Source: Prolixibacteraceae bacterium (lineage in GTDB: Bacteria > Bacteroidota > Bacteroidia > Bacteroidales > Prolixibacteraceae). From it: a DNA stretch of 64,000 nt. Below the pieces are notes generated by a model that did no database searches, was not told the origin of the DNA, and worked only from the letters and a program-made list of their open reading frames with translations. Position 1 is the stretch's first letter, and every line of letters begins with the position of its first letter. A program made the translations under genes and the position numbers. The stretch is taken from positions 275,416-339,415 of the forward strand of contig JAQUIJ010000004.1 in the NCBI GenBank assembly GCA_028683385.1. Reading direction: 5' to 3'. This document shows, piece by piece, positions 8,938 to 18,452 of this stretch.

Positions 8938-9606
8938 TTAAATAGTCTTTTTCCCTCTCAGTATTTCTTTTTTCCCAATGGGCCCGGGAATTCGTTCCAT
9001 TAAAAAGCCGGCTGCCGAAAATGCTCTTCTTACTGATCCTTTGGCACAGTAAGTTGTCAGAATACCGTCTTTCTTAACCGATGAAGCCACTTTTTGAATC
9101 ATTTCATCCGTCCACATTTCAGGTTGTTTCCCAGGGGCAAAGGCATCGTAGTAAACCAGGTCAAATTGTGGTAACGAATCGAATTCAAAGAATAATAAAT
9201 CGGCATGAACTTTTTGTAGTGAAAATTCAGTAGAAATTTTAACTACTGAATTCCATTCTGCTCGATGTATCTTTTCAAATACATCAGAATATTCAGGAAA
9301 AATGTTTTGAGGATAGTTTAATTTCAGGTAGTCAGTTTCGGTTAATGGATATTTTTCAATGCTAAAATAGTTAATATTTAGCTTTTTGCGGTCGCCATAT
9401 GCAAAGGTGAGATAGGCATTTAATCCGGTTCCAAACCCAATTTCAAGAATCGATATTTCTTGTTTAGGTACTTGAAACAGGCCCTGATTAATATATATAT
9501 GTAACGATTCCTGAATTGCTCCGTGTGTTGAATGGTAATGCTCGTCCATTTCTGGTAGATATATAGTGTGCGAACCATCTTCGGTTACGACAAACTCTTT
9601 GTCCAT
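8938..9606 (-). CDS. mnmD: tRNA 5-methylaminomethyl-2-thiouridine methyltransferase MnmD
   Basis: SAM-dependent methyltransferase for the wobble uridine of certain tRNAs, corresponding to the N-terminal domain of E. coli MnmC as a standalone protein. 222 residues, Methyltransf_30 family. Visible motifs are the SAM-binding loop ISILEIGFGTGLNAYLT (about 51-67), the acidic motif FDLVYYDAFAPGKQPEMW (about 149-166) and the C-terminal GILTTYCAKGSVRRAFSAAG. No oxidase domain is attached, as is usual in Bacteroidota. It is divergent from the TsaC/Sua5 gene 72 bp away, another tRNA-modification gene. Confidence 0.92.
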   Translation of the reverse strand: MDKEFVVTEDGSHTIYLPEMDEHYHSTHGAIQESLHIYINQGLFQVPKQEISILEIGFGTGLNAYLTFAYGDRKKLNINYFSIEKYPLTETDYLKLNYPQNIFPEYSDVFEKIHRAEWNSVVKISTEFSLQKVHADLLFFEFDSLPQFDLVYYDAFAPGKQPEMWTDEMIQKVASSVKKDGILTTYCAKGSVRRAFSAAGFLMERIPGPIGKKEILRGKKTI

Positions 9607-9678
9607 ATTTTGTAAATTAAGTAAGAAACCGTGCCAAAATAACTAAATTTACACCCGTAAGAAAATGGAGGTTTCAAA

Positions 9679-10293
9679 ATGTTGTTAAAAATCTATCCTG
9701 AAAACCCGAACCCCAAAGATATTCGACAAGTAGTTGAGGTGTTGAGAAATGGAGGAATTATAATTTATCCTACAGATACAGTTTATGGTTTGGGGTGTGA
9801 TATAACCAACGCAAAGGCGGTTGAGAAAATTGCCCGATACAAGAATGTGCAAGTCGAAAAATCTAATTTTTCATTCATATGCAGCGATTTAAGTCATTTG
9901 TCAGGTTTCTCAAAGCCGGTTTCAAATCAGGTCTTTAAATTGCTGAAAACCTATTTGCCCGGTCCGTTCACGTTCATATTGAATGCAAATAACAATGTTC
10001 CCAAATATTTCAAAGGGAAAAAGAAAACTGTAGGAGTCCGAATACCTGATAATTCAATCATCATCGAAATTGCAAAAGAACTTGGGAACCCGATTATGTC
10101 CACTTCAATTCATGATGACGATGAAATTATAGAATATTCAACAGACCCGGAATTGATTCATGAACGATTTTCCGATTTTGCAGATTTGGTAATTGATGGT
10201 GGTTATGGTGACAACATTCCGTCAACCATTGTTGATTGTACTGAAGAAATCCCCGTAGTGATCAGGCAGGGGAAAGGTGTTTTTGAAGAATAG
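9679..10293 (+). CDS. L-threonylcarbamoyladenylate synthase (Sua5/YciO/YrdC)
   Basis: Makes threonylcarbamoyl-AMP from threonine, bicarbonate and ATP, the first step of t6A37 tRNA modification. 204 residues, single YrdC domain: GGIIIYPTDTVYGLGCDITN near the N-terminus, YLPGPFTFILNA, and KKTVGVRIPDN. It is the short form lacking the Sua5 C-terminal domain. A GGAGG at about 9667-9671 sits at good spacing from the ATG and supports this start. The YciO subgroup cannot be excluded by eye. Confidence 0.88.
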   Translation: MLLKIYPENPNPKDIRQVVEVLRNGGIIIYPTDTVYGLGCDITNAKAVEKIARYKNVQVEKSNFSFICSDLSHLSGFSKPVSNQVFKLLKTYLPGPFTFILNANNNVPKYFKGKKKTVGVRIPDNSIIIEIAKELGNPIMSTSIHDDDEIIEYSTDPELIHERFSDFADLVIDGGYGDNIPSTIVDCTEEIPVVIRQGKGVFEE

Positions 10294-10385
10294 AATGAGA
10301 GTAAAAATATAGAAAATCAGTTAAGTGTAAATTTGTATTGGATTCAACGAATCAAAAATCAAAGGTTTATTTTTGTAAAAACGAT

Positions 10386-10997
10386 ATGGGCAATTCTAAT
10401 CAGGTAAATTCAAGATTAATAAACTTTTATGAGCGATATTCGAGCCATACTGATGCTCAGATTCTGGAAATCTTAAAGAATCAGAAGGATTATCAGGAAA
10501 ATGCCAGAAGCGCTGCTGTTAAAATTGCCATTGAACGCCAGCTAATTCATTCAGATCAGGATTTGTTAGCGCCTGAATTTCAAAACAGTAGGAATACCAA
10601 ATTAACCTTGTTTCCTCAAACAACAAGTGTTTACCATTACCATCGACTGGTGGGAAGTATATTTCGTTTCTTGTATGTCCTGTCGTTTCCCCCCATCGTT
10701 TATGGTTTTCTTAAATACGCTGAAGGATATATTGACGAGACCATTTTGGGTGTGGGAATCGGATTAGCTTGGTTCTTGTTGGTTGTTTTGCTAAAGAGAT
10801 CTGGCAAACCGGTTATTTTAATTCCTCTTTTTGGAATTTTAATTTTTGTTGGAGCATCTGTTAGCTTAAAGATTGGGGAAAATCGCCCTATCCGAATTTT
10901 AGATCTCGTCATCTTAATTATTGGCTTGCTTTTGTCCTCTTATTTTTTGATACTTGCGAAGAAACTAATTCAAAATAAACCTGCCGCAGTGGAGTAA
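10386..10997 (+). CDS. Hypothetical membrane protein
   Basis: 203 residues, family not recognised. The soluble N-terminal part (about 1-75, including YSSHTDAQILEILKNQKDYQ and AVKIAIERQLI) is followed by about four hydrophobic segments (IFRFLYVLSFPPIVYGFL; ILGVGIGLAWFLLVVLL; PVILIPLFGILIFVGASV; LVILIIGLLLSSYFLILA). A TTG at 10338 would add 16 residues, but the ATG at 10386 is the more likely start. It is tens of bases behind the threonylcarbamoyl-AMP synthase gene and could be co-transcribed. Probably an inner membrane protein. Confidence 0.7.
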   Translation: MGNSNQVNSRLINFYERYSSHTDAQILEILKNQKDYQENARSAAVKIAIERQLIHSDQDLLAPEFQNSRNTKLTLFPQTTSVYHYHRLVGSIFRFLYVLSFPPIVYGFLKYAEGYIDETILGVGIGLAWFLLVVLLKRSGKPVILIPLFGILIFVGASVSLKIGENRPIRILDLVILIIGLLLSSYFLILAKKLIQNKPAAVE

Positions 10998-11156
10998 TAC
11001 TCAAAATATTCAGTTTTATTCAGTTGTTTAAAGCGGGCTAGTCCCTTATAATTTCATTTTACCTAAGAAAATCAGCCATTCATCGAAAAGATAATAGTTT
11101 TAGTACCTCGTTTGTCTAGTTTTGATTCAGAAATTGAAAACTATAAACTACATACT

Positions 11157-11876
11157 ATGTATCTCCTTCGATTAACCAGCCTTATTTTTGCTCTCGGGAT
11201 GTTGGTTTCCAGACTTTTTGCATCACCGGGAATGCCTGTCCAGCAGTCTTGGGATGATAAAGATACCCGAACCTATAACATTCAGCCGTTTACAAAAATT
11301 TATCTGGAAGGCGCTTTTAAAGTAGTTCTTGAACAGGGAAGTCAATCTGGCTTAAGAATCAAAACCGATGAAGATAATTTTAAATACATTGATGTTCAGT
11401 CGGATACTCAGTCGTTAAGTTTGAAAATTGTAAAAAAGCGTTTTGATTTTGATGAATTAATCCTTTATATCACATTTGCCGATCTCGAAAAACTTGAAAT
11501 TCAAGGCGGAATAAGTTTAGAAACGAAAGGATATGTCGATTTAAAAGATTTCTATCTCCATGTTGAAGGTGGTGCAACTGTTGAAATGAACATGAAAGCC
11601 AATAAAGTAAAGGTGATCGGGGAGGGGGGCGTCAAATTTGAATTTGACGGTATTGCTGACGAGCTTGATGCAACTATTTCAGGTGCTGGCTATCTGGATG
11701 CAATTGATCTAAAAACAAAAAGCTGTGATGTCCGAATTGAAGGAGTTGGTGCAGGAAGTGTTTATGCAACCGAATCGTTAAATGCCACCATTAGTGGTGT
11801 TGGAAAAATAAGGTATAAGGGTGAGCCTAAAGTATATAAGAAAGTTGAGGGAGTTGGTGTCGTTTCTCCCGATTAA
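11157..11876 (+). CDS. DUF2807-type (auto-transporter adhesin head GIN domain) secreted protein
   Basis: 239 residues with an N-terminal signal peptide (MYLLRLTSLIFALGMLVS), then a beta-solenoid-like region (about 45-239) of short repeating strands: FTKIYLEGAFKVVLEQGS, LEIQGGISLETKGYVDL, VEGGATVEM, IEGVGAGSVYA, TISGVGKIRYKGEP. This matches the DUF2807 family common in Bacteroidota; its function is unknown, probably envelope or surface associated. A longer reading frame begins at a TTG at 11112 (15 extra residues), but the ATG at 11157 gives a clean signal peptide. Transcribed alone. Confidence 0.82.
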   Translation: MYLLRLTSLIFALGMLVSRLFASPGMPVQQSWDDKDTRTYNIQPFTKIYLEGAFKVVLEQGSQSGLRIKTDEDNFKYIDVQSDTQSLSLKIVKKRFDFDELILYITFADLEKLEIQGGISLETKGYVDLKDFYLHVEGGATVEMNMKANKVKVIGEGGVKFEFDGIADELDATISGAGYLDAIDLKTKSCDVRIEGVGAGSVYATESLNATISGVGKIRYKGEPKVYKKVEGVGVVSPD

Positions 11877-11900
11877 CGGTTTATTATTTTTGTGGTTGTG

Positions 11901-11929
11901 AAGACTGTCTGTTATGGACGGTCTTTTTT
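11901..11929 (+). terminator. Rho-independent terminator
   Basis: Stem 11901-11909 / 11917-11925 (AAGACTGTC / GACGGTCTT, one G-T pair) with a 7-nt loop and a T-run, about 25 nt after the DUF2807 gene. Confidence 0.85.
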
Positions 11930-12150
11930 GTTTACTTTCTTCTCAAAATCTAAACTAAATATGACTTTAGGATGTTTAAGTCCTGATTGAAGTTGAATAC
12001 GAATTAAGAATATTATTTCTTCCGTATTTGTATAACAGTCATTAAATGAGTATTTTAATTTGTATTATTGAAATATTGTTTAAATAAATGCATTAATGTT
12101 TAAACAAAAAAGTTGAATTTGCTGTTTTAATAATACAAGCAATTTAATTT

Positions 12151-12157
12151 AAGGAGG
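12151..12157 (+). promoter_or_regulatory. Strong Shine-Dalgarno site deciding the folE start
   Basis: AAGGAGG lies 7 nt before the ATG at 12165. Such a strong site is unusual here and argues against the TTG at 12159, which would leave almost no spacing. Confidence 0.75.
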
Positions 12158-12164
12158 TTTGAGT

Positions 12165-12899
12165 ATGAAAGTAAGTGGATTTTTAAAAACAGAAACGGCA
12201 AGACCAAAATTAAACGGAACGCATTTGCCTCTAAATAATTCAAAGAATAACGGACACGATCTGATTGGCGATAATCATGTTGCAACTTCATTGGAAACAC
12301 CGATGCGTGAAGATGCTTTTTTGCTTAGTGACGATCAGAAAATGCTCTTAATTGAAGATAAGTTTCGTGAAATCATGGATGTTTTAGGACTTGACCTAAA
12401 AGATGACAGTTTAAATGGAACTCCGCATCGGGTTGCAAAAATGTTTGTTAAAGAGATATTTTCAGGGCTCAATCCTGAAAACAAGCCAAAAATTTCGGTG
12501 TTTGAAAACAAGTTCAAGTACGGCGAGATGCTGGTTGAAAAGAATATAAACCTGAATTCGACATGCGAACATCATTTCCTTCCTATTGTTGGAAAGGCTC
12601 ATGTCGCTTATGTATCAAGTGGCCAGGTGATTGGTTTGTCAAAAATAAACCGGGTTGTCGATTATTTTGCGCGAAGACCTCAGGTTCAGGAACGCCTAAC
12701 AGTTCAGATTTCGAATGAGCTGAAGCGTATTCTTAAAACTGAGGATGTAGCTGTAATCATTGATGCCAAGCATCTTTGTGTTTCATCGCGTGGAATACAA
12801 GATGAAGGAAGCTCTACAATAACTGCTGAGTACGGTGGTGTATTTAAAGATCCACTTCGCAAAGAAGAATTTTTAAAATATTTGACCTTGAATGTATAA
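12165..12899 (+). CDS. folE: GTP cyclohydrolase I
   Basis: Converts GTP to 7,8-dihydroneopterin triphosphate, the first step of folate/pterin synthesis. 244 residues. The conserved catalytic domain (about 60-240) has GTPHRVAKMFVKEIFSG, zinc site STCEHHFLP and KHLCVSSRG, and RRPQVQERLTVQI. The first about 55 residues are a non-conserved, probably flexible extension. The start is fixed by a strong AAGGAGG site. The upstream intergenic region of about 240 bp after the preceding terminator is AT-rich, and I recognise no riboswitch in it. A terminator follows. Confidence 0.97.
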   Translation: MKVSGFLKTETARPKLNGTHLPLNNSKNNGHDLIGDNHVATSLETPMREDAFLLSDDQKMLLIEDKFREIMDVLGLDLKDDSLNGTPHRVAKMFVKEIFSGLNPENKPKISVFENKFKYGEMLVEKNINLNSTCEHHFLPIVGKAHVAYVSSGQVIGLSKINRVVDYFARRPQVQERLTVQISNELKRILKTEDVAVIIDAKHLCVSSRGIQDEGSSTITAEYGGVFKDPLRKEEFLKYLTLNV

Positions 12900-12934
12900 T
12901 TAGTCGTAGCATTTTGTTTTTATTTTTTTTGAAG

Positions 12935-12966
12935 AACGAAAGCCTTTCATTGGATGGGCTTTTGTT
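12935..12966 (+). terminator. Rho-independent terminator after folE
   Basis: Stem AACGAAAGCC (12935-12944) with GGCTTTTGTT (12957-12966), one G-T pair, about 35 nt after folE. Confidence 0.75.
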
Positions 12967-13034
12967 CGTTAATAAGGTTGACCTTGTTCCATTTGACAAT
13001 ATTTTTAGTTCTTTTGTATTTATAAAACTCGATT

Positions 13035-13235
13035 ATGGACGGAAGAAAACGCTCTGATGTAAAGCCTGGATTGTTGGTCAACATTGTGCAGAAACATCAC
13101 CAGAGAACGGGAGAACTGACAGAAGGTGTGGTGAAAAATTTGTTGACAAACTCACCCAATCATCCGCACGGAATAAAAGTAAGGCTCGAAACTGGTGAGG
13201 TTGGTCGGGTTCAGGAAATTTTGGATGAGGAATAA
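13035..13235 (+). CDS. YwbE family protein
   Basis: 66 residues, matching the small YwbE/DUF2196 family (DGRKRSDVKPGLLVNIVQKH at the N-terminus, NSPNHPHGIKVRLETGEVGR at the C-terminus). Likely a small beta-barrel protein of unknown function. Its stop codon overlaps the ATG of the MOSC gene by one base (TAATG), so the two are translationally coupled. Confidence 0.9.
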   Translation: MDGRKRSDVKPGLLVNIVQKHHQRTGELTEGVVKNLLTNSPNHPHGIKVRLETGEVGRVQEILDEE

Positions 13236-13876
13236 TGAAGATCATATCTACCAACATAGCAAAGCCAACAACCATTGAATGGCAAGGTCAGCAAGTTGAA
13301 ACAGGCATTTACAAATATGCTGTTCAAAATTCAATTTTTCTGGGCTTTGAAGATGTGGTTAACGATCATGTTATTGATCGGCGGTATCATGGTGGATCTG
13401 ACAAGGCTTGTTATATGTATTCGTCAGATCATTATCCTTTCTGGCAAAATAAATATCCAAATCAGGATTGGAAATGGGGTATGTTTGGCGAAAATTTGAC
13501 TGTCAGTGGATTAAATGAATCAGAAATCAGGATTGGCGACCGCTTTCAAATTGGTGATGCTGTTGTACAAGTAACTCAGCCCCGTCAGCCATGTTTTAAG
13601 CTTGGTGTACGATTTGGCGATCAATCTGTTGTTTCCGATTTCTGGACTTTACCTTTTCCAGGCGTATATGTTCGTGTTCTCTTACCGGGTGAGGTTAAAA
13701 CTGGTGATGAAATAATTCGAATTGAAAGCAACCCCGAAAGTCTTTCAGTAAGTCAGGTTTTTTCAATCTTTCACAGTAATAAAGAGAATTTGGAATTGAT
13801 GCAGAAAGCAATTGCTGAGCCTTTTATTGCGGCATCTTGTCGTCGTAACATTGAAAAACTATTATTTCAGAGATGA
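13235..13876 (+). CDS. MOSC domain-containing protein
   Basis: 213 residues, YiiM-like MOSC protein. MOSC domains act in molybdenum-cofactor sulfuration or in handling of reducible N-hydroxylated substrates. The conserved cysteine is in QPRQPCFKLGVRFG (about residue 114). Other family signatures are RRYHGGSDKACYMYSSDHY and WGMFGENLTVSGLNES. It overlaps ywbE by one base. The substrate cannot be inferred from sequence. Confidence 0.9.
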   Translation: MKIISTNIAKPTTIEWQGQQVETGIYKYAVQNSIFLGFEDVVNDHVIDRRYHGGSDKACYMYSSDHYPFWQNKYPNQDWKWGMFGENLTVSGLNESEIRIGDRFQIGDAVVQVTQPRQPCFKLGVRFGDQSVVSDFWTLPFPGVYVRVLLPGEVKTGDEIIRIESNPESLSVSQVFSIFHSNKENLELMQKAIAEPFIAASCRRNIEKLLFQR

Positions 13877-13920
13877 TTTCTGACCTTAAGAATTTGTGAG
13901 TATCTTAACCTAAATATAGA

Positions 13921-13944
13921 TAAAGCCAGTTTTCGCTGGCTTTA
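13921..13944. terminator. Bidirectional terminator
   Basis: Perfect 9-bp inverted repeat TAAAGCCAG / CTGGCTTTA with a 6-nt loop between the convergent MOSC gene and the small membrane protein gene, overlapping the latter's stop codon. Confidence 0.8.
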
Positions 13945-14187
13945 TCTATTGGCGCGATGCTGATGCCTTAATATCTGATCACGTGTTCTACTTCTGAATT
14001 TGCTGGAACTATTTCTATCGATTGTTTTTGGTGTGTTACTATTTATGAAATAAACAGCAGCACCGACAATAAAGACAAATCCAAAATACCTCACCGGATC
14101 AGGAAGAAATGAAAAGATCAAAATTCCAACAAAAACAAGACTCAATCCAATAGCGAATTGATAATTTTTGATGTTTCGGGTTTCCAT
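13942..14187 (-). CDS. Small hypothetical membrane protein
   Basis: 81 residues from METRNIKNYQFAIGLSLVFV. Two predicted membrane segments (FAIGLSLVFVGILIFSFL and VRYFGFVFIVGAAVYFI) precede a basic tail (SSKFRSRTRDQILRHQHRA). The reading frame is open up to 14277, but an AGGGAGG lies 8 nt before the ATG at 14187 and sets the start there. Family not recognised; probably an inner membrane protein with a cytoplasmic basic tail. Confidence 0.65.
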   Translation of the reverse strand: METRNIKNYQFAIGLSLVFVGILIFSFLPDPVRYFGFVFIVGAAVYFINSNTPKTIDRNSSSKFRSRTRDQILRHQHRANR

Positions 14188-14269
14188 AATATACCTCCCT
14201 TCTGCATGAATTGTATTTGATCTTACGCACACAAAAGCAGGAAGTTCTATTAAATTTGAAAACAAAATA

Positions 14270-14306
14270 AAAGGCAAAGGGACATCACTAAAATCCTTTT
14301 GCCTTT
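14270..14306. terminator. Terminator of the acyl-CoA carboxylase operon
   Basis: 13-bp stem AAAGGCAAAGGGA (14270-14282) with TCCTTTTGCCTTT (14294-14306), one G-T pair, 24 nt beyond the carboxylase beta gene on the minus strand. Confidence 0.85.
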
Positions 14307-14329
14307 ATATTTTAATTTTCCCCTTGTCC

Positions 14330-15865
14330 CTAAAGCGGAATATTGCCGTGTTTGCGTGGTAAATTCGACTTCCGCTTATTATGTGTCATATTCAATGCCT
14401 GAATAATTTTACGACGGGTATCCTGAGGTAAAATTATTTCATCAATATATCCGAGTGCCGCAGCGCGGTATGGATTTGCGAATTTCTCTCGGTAGTCCAA
14501 AACTGCATCAGCTTTTTCATCGTCCGATAATTTTCCACGGTACAAAATGTTAATTGCACCATCTGGTCCCATTACAGCAATTTCAGCGGTTGGGTAGGCC
14601 ATATTTACATCGCCCCCGATGTGTTTGCTCGACATCACATCGTATGCGCCACCATAAGCTTTGCGCGTAATCAGTGTGATTTTAGGTACGGTAGCTTCAG
14701 CAAAAGCATAAAGTAATTTGGCTCCGTGTTTGATGATTCCGCCAAATTCCTGACCAGTTCCAGGTAAAAATCCGGGAACATCGACCAATGTTACCAACGG
14801 AATGTTGAATGCGTCGCAAAAACGTACAAACCGAGCGGCTTTTGATGAGGAATTAATGTCGAGTACTCCTGCAAGGTGAGCTGGTTGATTGGCAACAATT
14901 CCAATCGATTTTCCACCCATTCGCGCAAATCCAATGACAATATTTGCCGCGTAATGTGGCTGAACTTCCAGAAAATGCTCATCGTCAATAATCTTAAGGA
15001 TGATGTCCTTGATGTCATAAGGTTTATTCGGATCAACCGGAACAACTTCATTTAAGGAAGCATCAGCGCGATCTTCAGGGTCGGTACATATTTTCGAAGG
15101 TGGCTCTTCCATATTATTTGACGGGAGAAAACTCATCAACTCACGCACCATCATCAGTGTAGTTTCTTCGTCGCTTCCGGTGAAATGTGCAACTCCACTC
15201 TTCGAAGCATGGGTTATTGCACCTCCAAGTTCTTCTTTGGTGACATCTTCATGGGTCACTGTTTTAATCACTTCAGGACCAGTAACAAACATGTGACTGG
15301 TTTTCTCGACCATAAAAATAAAATCGGTCAGAGCCGGTGAGTAAACTGCTCCGCCAGCGCAAGGGCCGAGTATCGCACTTATCTGTGGAATAACACCCGA
15401 GCAAAGAACATTGTTATAGAAAATGTCGGCGTAACCTGCCAGACTTTCAACGCCTTCCTGAATACGGGCACCTCCAGAGTCGTTAAGGCCAATCAATGGG
15501 GCACCCATTTTTACAGCCAGATCCTGAATTTTTAGAATTTTATCGGCATTTGTGCGGCTTAAAGTGCCTCCAAAAACAGTAAAATCCTGAGCGAAAACAT
15601 AAACCAAACGTCCTTCAATTTTACCGTAGCCCGATACCAGTCCATCTCCCGGAATTTTTTGTTTGTCGATACCGAAATCGGTTGCCCGGTGAGTAACCAT
15701 TTTGTCAATTTCGTTAAAAGTACCTGGATCAAGAAGTATTTCAATACGTTCGCGGGCTGTCTTTTTGCCTGAACTATGTTGTTTTTCAACTCGTTCAGCT
15801 CCTCCTCCTGATTCGGCCTGTTGATTTAGTAATTCAAATTGATCAAATTTGGCTTTTAAATCCAT
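14330..15865 (-). CDS. Acyl-CoA carboxylase beta subunit (propionyl-CoA carboxylase type)
   Basis: Carboxyltransferase subunit that moves CO2 from carboxybiotin to an acyl-CoA, most likely propionyl-CoA (giving methylmalonyl-CoA). 511 residues, two crotonase-like halves. Motifs include [38 protein letters not shown], and in the C-terminal half [20 protein letters not shown] and [13 protein letters not shown]. It is the last gene of a three-gene operon after the biotin carrier protein (11 nt upstream) and the biotin carboxylase. Family members with this arrangement are also annotated methylmalonyl-CoA decarboxylase alpha, but the biotin carboxylase in the operon favours a carboxylase. Confidence 0.93.
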   Translation of the reverse strand: MDLKAKFDQFELLNQQAESGGGAERVEKQHSSGKKTARERIEILLDPGTFNEIDKMVTHRATDFGIDKQKIPGDGLVSGYGKIEGRLVYVFAQDFTVFGGTLSRTNADKILKIQDLAVKMGAPLIGLNDSGGARIQEGVESLAGYADIFYNNVLCSGVIPQISAILGPCAGGAVYSPALTDFIFMVEKTSHMFVTGPEVIKTVTHEDVTKEELGGAITHASKSGVAHFTGSDEETTLMMVRELMSFLPSNNMEEPPSKICTDPEDRADASLNEVVPVDPNKPYDIKDIILKIIDDEHFLEVQPHYAANIVIGFARMGGKSIGIVANQPAHLAGVLDINSSSKAARFVRFCDAFNIPLVTLVDVPGFLPGTGQEFGGIIKHGAKLLYAFAEATVPKITLITRKAYGGAYDVMSSKHIGGDVNMAYPTAEIAVMGPDGAINILYRGKLSDDEKADAVLDYREKFANPYRAAALGYIDEIILPQDTRRKIIQALNMTHNKRKSNLPRKHGNIPL

Positions 15866-15876
15866 ATGTTCTGATT

Positions 15877-16386
15877 TTAAACGATTTCTATTAATACTTG
15901 ATTGGCATCAACGGTACTTCCTTCGTTGACATGAATTTTGGCAATCTTTCCGTCCTTTGGCGATTTATATTCGCTTTCCATTTTCATCGCTGAAATAGTT
16001 ATAAGCGTGTCGCCCTGTTTAACTTCATCGCCCAGTTTAACTTGAATTTTAACCACTTTTCCCGGCATTGGAGAAATAATGGAGTTTTCAGAAGCCAATG
16101 GAGATACCCCTGAACGGTTTCTTCGATAACGTGATTCAGCATCAATAATTTCAATGTTGTACGTATCATATAAGGTATATGCCGTGTAAAACTTTGGCTT
16201 TGTTTGCGGAACAAGCTCAATGTTAAACGAATGTCCATTGGCCAGAATTGAAAATATACCCTCATCGTTGTGCATTAAATCAACCTGATATATTTTATCA
16301 TCAACTTTGATTTCAAGAAGGTTCTCAAATTGTTTTAATATTTCTACTGAAGCAATTCTTTTATCTATTTTAATTTCTATCGACAT
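15877..16386 (-). CDS. Biotin carboxyl carrier protein of acyl-CoA carboxylase
   Basis: 169 residues. The C-terminal biotinyl/lipoyl domain (about 95-169) has the biotin-accepting lysine in [13 protein letters not shown] and the downstream [19 protein letters not shown]. The N-terminal part (about 1-90) is a beta-rich domain probably used for docking. It shuttles carboxybiotin between the adjacent biotin carboxylase and carboxyltransferase subunits. It lies between those genes with 11-13 nt gaps. Confidence 0.93.
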   Translation of the reverse strand: MSIEIKIDKRIASVEILKQFENLLEIKVDDKIYQVDLMHNDEGIFSILANGHSFNIELVPQTKPKFYTAYTLYDTYNIEIIDAESRYRRNRSGVSPLASENSIISPMPGKVVKIQVKLGDEVKQGDTLITISAMKMESEYKSPKDGKIAKIHVNEGSTVDANQVLIEIV

Positions 16387-16399
16387 GTTTTATAGTTGA

Positions 16400-17914
16400 T
16401 TATAAGCGTTCAAAGTTTTTTTGGTAGGTGTATTTTTTCCAACGGTTTTGAGCCGGATACATTCCTTTTGAAGTCTGGGCAATGTTAAGTCTGTCAAGAT
16501 ATTCAATGTAGGAAGCGATAATGATCATATCTTCGCAATCGTCCGGACATTTTTCATCCGATAACAGTATGCTTTTGTTTTTCTCAATAAAGTTGGTGTC
16601 GTAATTTCCGCTTTTGAAGTCTTCAGTATCCATTATTCGTTCCAGAAACTTGATTGAAGTTTTTACACCTGTAATTTTATACTCGTAAAGTGCTCTTTTC
16701 ATTCGCGCAATTGCTTCGTCTCTGTTTTCGGCCCAAACGATTAATTTAGAAATCATTGAGTCGTAGTGAATCGGAATTTCGTATCCTTCATAAACATAGC
16801 CATCGGTGCGCACTCCAAATCCCAACGGTTCAGTAATGTTGTGAATTTTGCCAGGATTCGGCATGAAATTATTCTCTGAATCTTCAGCATAAACACGGCA
16901 CTCAATAGCGTGACCCGATTGTCTAAGTTTTTCCTGAGTAAACGACAGTGGTTGACCTTCGGCAATTAAAATTTGCTGCTTTACCAAATCAATTCCGGTT
17001 ACACGCTCAGTAATTGGATGTTCAACCTGTAATCGCGTATTCATCTCCAGAAAGAAAAAATTCCGGTCGTTGTCAACCAAAAATTCAATGGTTCCGGCTC
17101 CTTCATAATTCACCGCGCGCGCAGCTTCCACTGCATATTCACCCATTTTTTTTCGGAGCTCAGTTGTCATCAATGGCGAAGGTGTTTCTTCAATCATCTT
17201 TTGATGCCTGCGTTGTACCGAACATTCGCGTTCAAACAAATGAACGAAGTTCCCGTGCTGATCGCCTAAAACCTGGAATTCGATGTGGTGAGGTGATGAA
17301 ATATATTTTTCAACATAAACGGCATCATTTCCAAATGACGATTTGGCTTCAGAGCGGGCTGATCTGACCAGAGAAACAATATCTTTTTCTTCAGTGATCA
17401 GGCGCATTCCTTTTCCACCACCTCCGGCAGAAGCTTTAACCATAACAGGAAGTCCAATTTTTCGGATTGTTTCAAGGGCATCCTTTTCTGTCTTAACACT
17501 TTCTGTGGTTCCCGGAACAACAGGAACACCTGTGGCAATCATGGTTAAACGGGCCTGAATTTTATCGCCCATCTGATTTATAACTTCGGGTGATGGACCG
17601 ATAAATTTGATGTCATTGTCGGCACATTTTCTTGCAAAGACAGAATTTTCGGATAAAAAACCATATCCGGGATGAATGGCATCGGCTTTAACCTTCAAGG
17701 CAACTTCAATTATTTTATCCGCATTTAAATAGCTTTCGGCAGAAGATGCGGGCCCGATATGATAAGCTTCATCGGCGTATCGAACGTGCATTGAGGTACG
17801 ATCGGCATCGGAAAACACCGCTACAGTTGAAATTCCCATTTCGCGGCAAGTTCGCATGATACGAATGGCAATTTCGCCACGGTTTGCAATCAAAATTTTA
17901 TTAATTTTTCGCAT
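16400..17914 (-). CDS. Biotin carboxylase subunit of acyl-CoA carboxylase
   Basis: ATP-dependent carboxylation of biotin, 504 residues. Biotin carboxylase N-domain at the start (KILIANRGEIAIRIMRTCRE), ATP-grasp domain (about 115-320; ASAGGGGKGMRLI, FLEMNTRLQVEHPITE) and C-domain (YAEDSENNFMPNPGKI). The last about 60 residues (SDEKCPDDCEDMIIIASYI onward) extend beyond E. coli AccC and are typical of acyl-CoA carboxylases acting in such operons. An upstream TTG at 17932 is less likely than the ATG at 17914. First gene of the operon. Confidence 0.94.
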   Translation of the reverse strand: MRKINKILIANRGEIAIRIMRTCREMGISTVAVFSDADRTSMHVRYADEAYHIGPASSAESYLNADKIIEVALKVKADAIHPGYGFLSENSVFARKCADNDIKFIGPSPEVINQMGDKIQARLTMIATGVPVVPGTTESVKTEKDALETIRKIGLPVMVKASAGGGGKGMRLITEEKDIVSLVRSARSEAKSSFGNDAVYVEKYISSPHHIEFQVLGDQHGNFVHLFERECSVQRRHQKMIEETPSPLMTTELRKKMGEYAVEAARAVNYEGAGTIEFLVDNDRNFFFLEMNTRLQVEHPITERVTGIDLVKQQILIAEGQPLSFTQEKLRQSGHAIECRVYAEDSENNFMPNPGKIHNITEPLGFGVRTDGYVYEGYEIPIHYDSMISKLIVWAENRDEAIARMKRALYEYKITGVKTSIKFLERIMDTEDFKSGNYDTNFIEKNKSILLSDEKCPDDCEDMIIIASYIEYLDRLNIAQTSKGMYPAQNRWKKYTYQKNFERL

Positions 17915-18452
17915 GTCAAAGATGTGATTCAAACGATAAATATTTACACTAGGTTTTAAAACCGTGAAAAGTAGAAATTGTTTGCAGAAATGGGTTCTAT
18001 CTTGAAATAAAAATGCAATTAATATATGTCAATATCATTTTTAAATGTTTGTAAGTGGTTTATATCTAGTTAAATGTGATTTGACTTTGGATAGGCTTTT
18101 ATTTTCCTATTCTCGAACCATGATCTTCATTTGTTCAAATATTAAAAAAAATGACTTTGTATATCTTCATTTGATTCAGGTATATTAGTGTAAAATAAAT
18201 ATGTTAGGTAAAATTTTGTATAAGAATGTTTCGATTCGAAAGCGTATCATTTCTGATCGCATGTATTTATTTAAATAAAGGAAACCTGAAAGAAATCCTT
18301 AACACAAATTTCTCAAACAATCAGCATGGGTTGCAGATTTCGACCCGAAAATTAGATAGGAATAATTAATGTTTTTTTTGACAAAAATTAAGTTAACTAA
18401 CATATATGTATATCATTGTATTTGTTATATTTGTTGCTCACAAACAATTGAT
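17915..18452. other. Long intergenic region with two divergent promoters
   Basis: 538 bp, AT-rich, between the biotin carboxylase and DUF5916 genes. I see no ORF or RNA gene. It must contain the divergent promoters; the only clear element is TATATTTG at 18426-18433. The length leaves room for regulatory sites that I cannot assign. Confidence 0.5.
18426..18433 (+). promoter_or_regulatory. Candidate -7 element of the DUF5916 gene
   Basis: TATATTTG fits TAnnTTTG. A transcript starting a few bases downstream would exclude the upstream in-frame ATG at 18369 and supports the ATG at 18453. Confidence 0.45.

Noticed and set aside
11930-12150. Possible riboswitch upstream of folE
   Set aside because: Long leader, but I see no conserved pterin, preQ1 or folate aptamer motif or paired helices.
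17014-17367. 117-codon plus-strand reading frame
   Set aside because: Antisense to the ATP-grasp domain of the biotin carboxylase gene.
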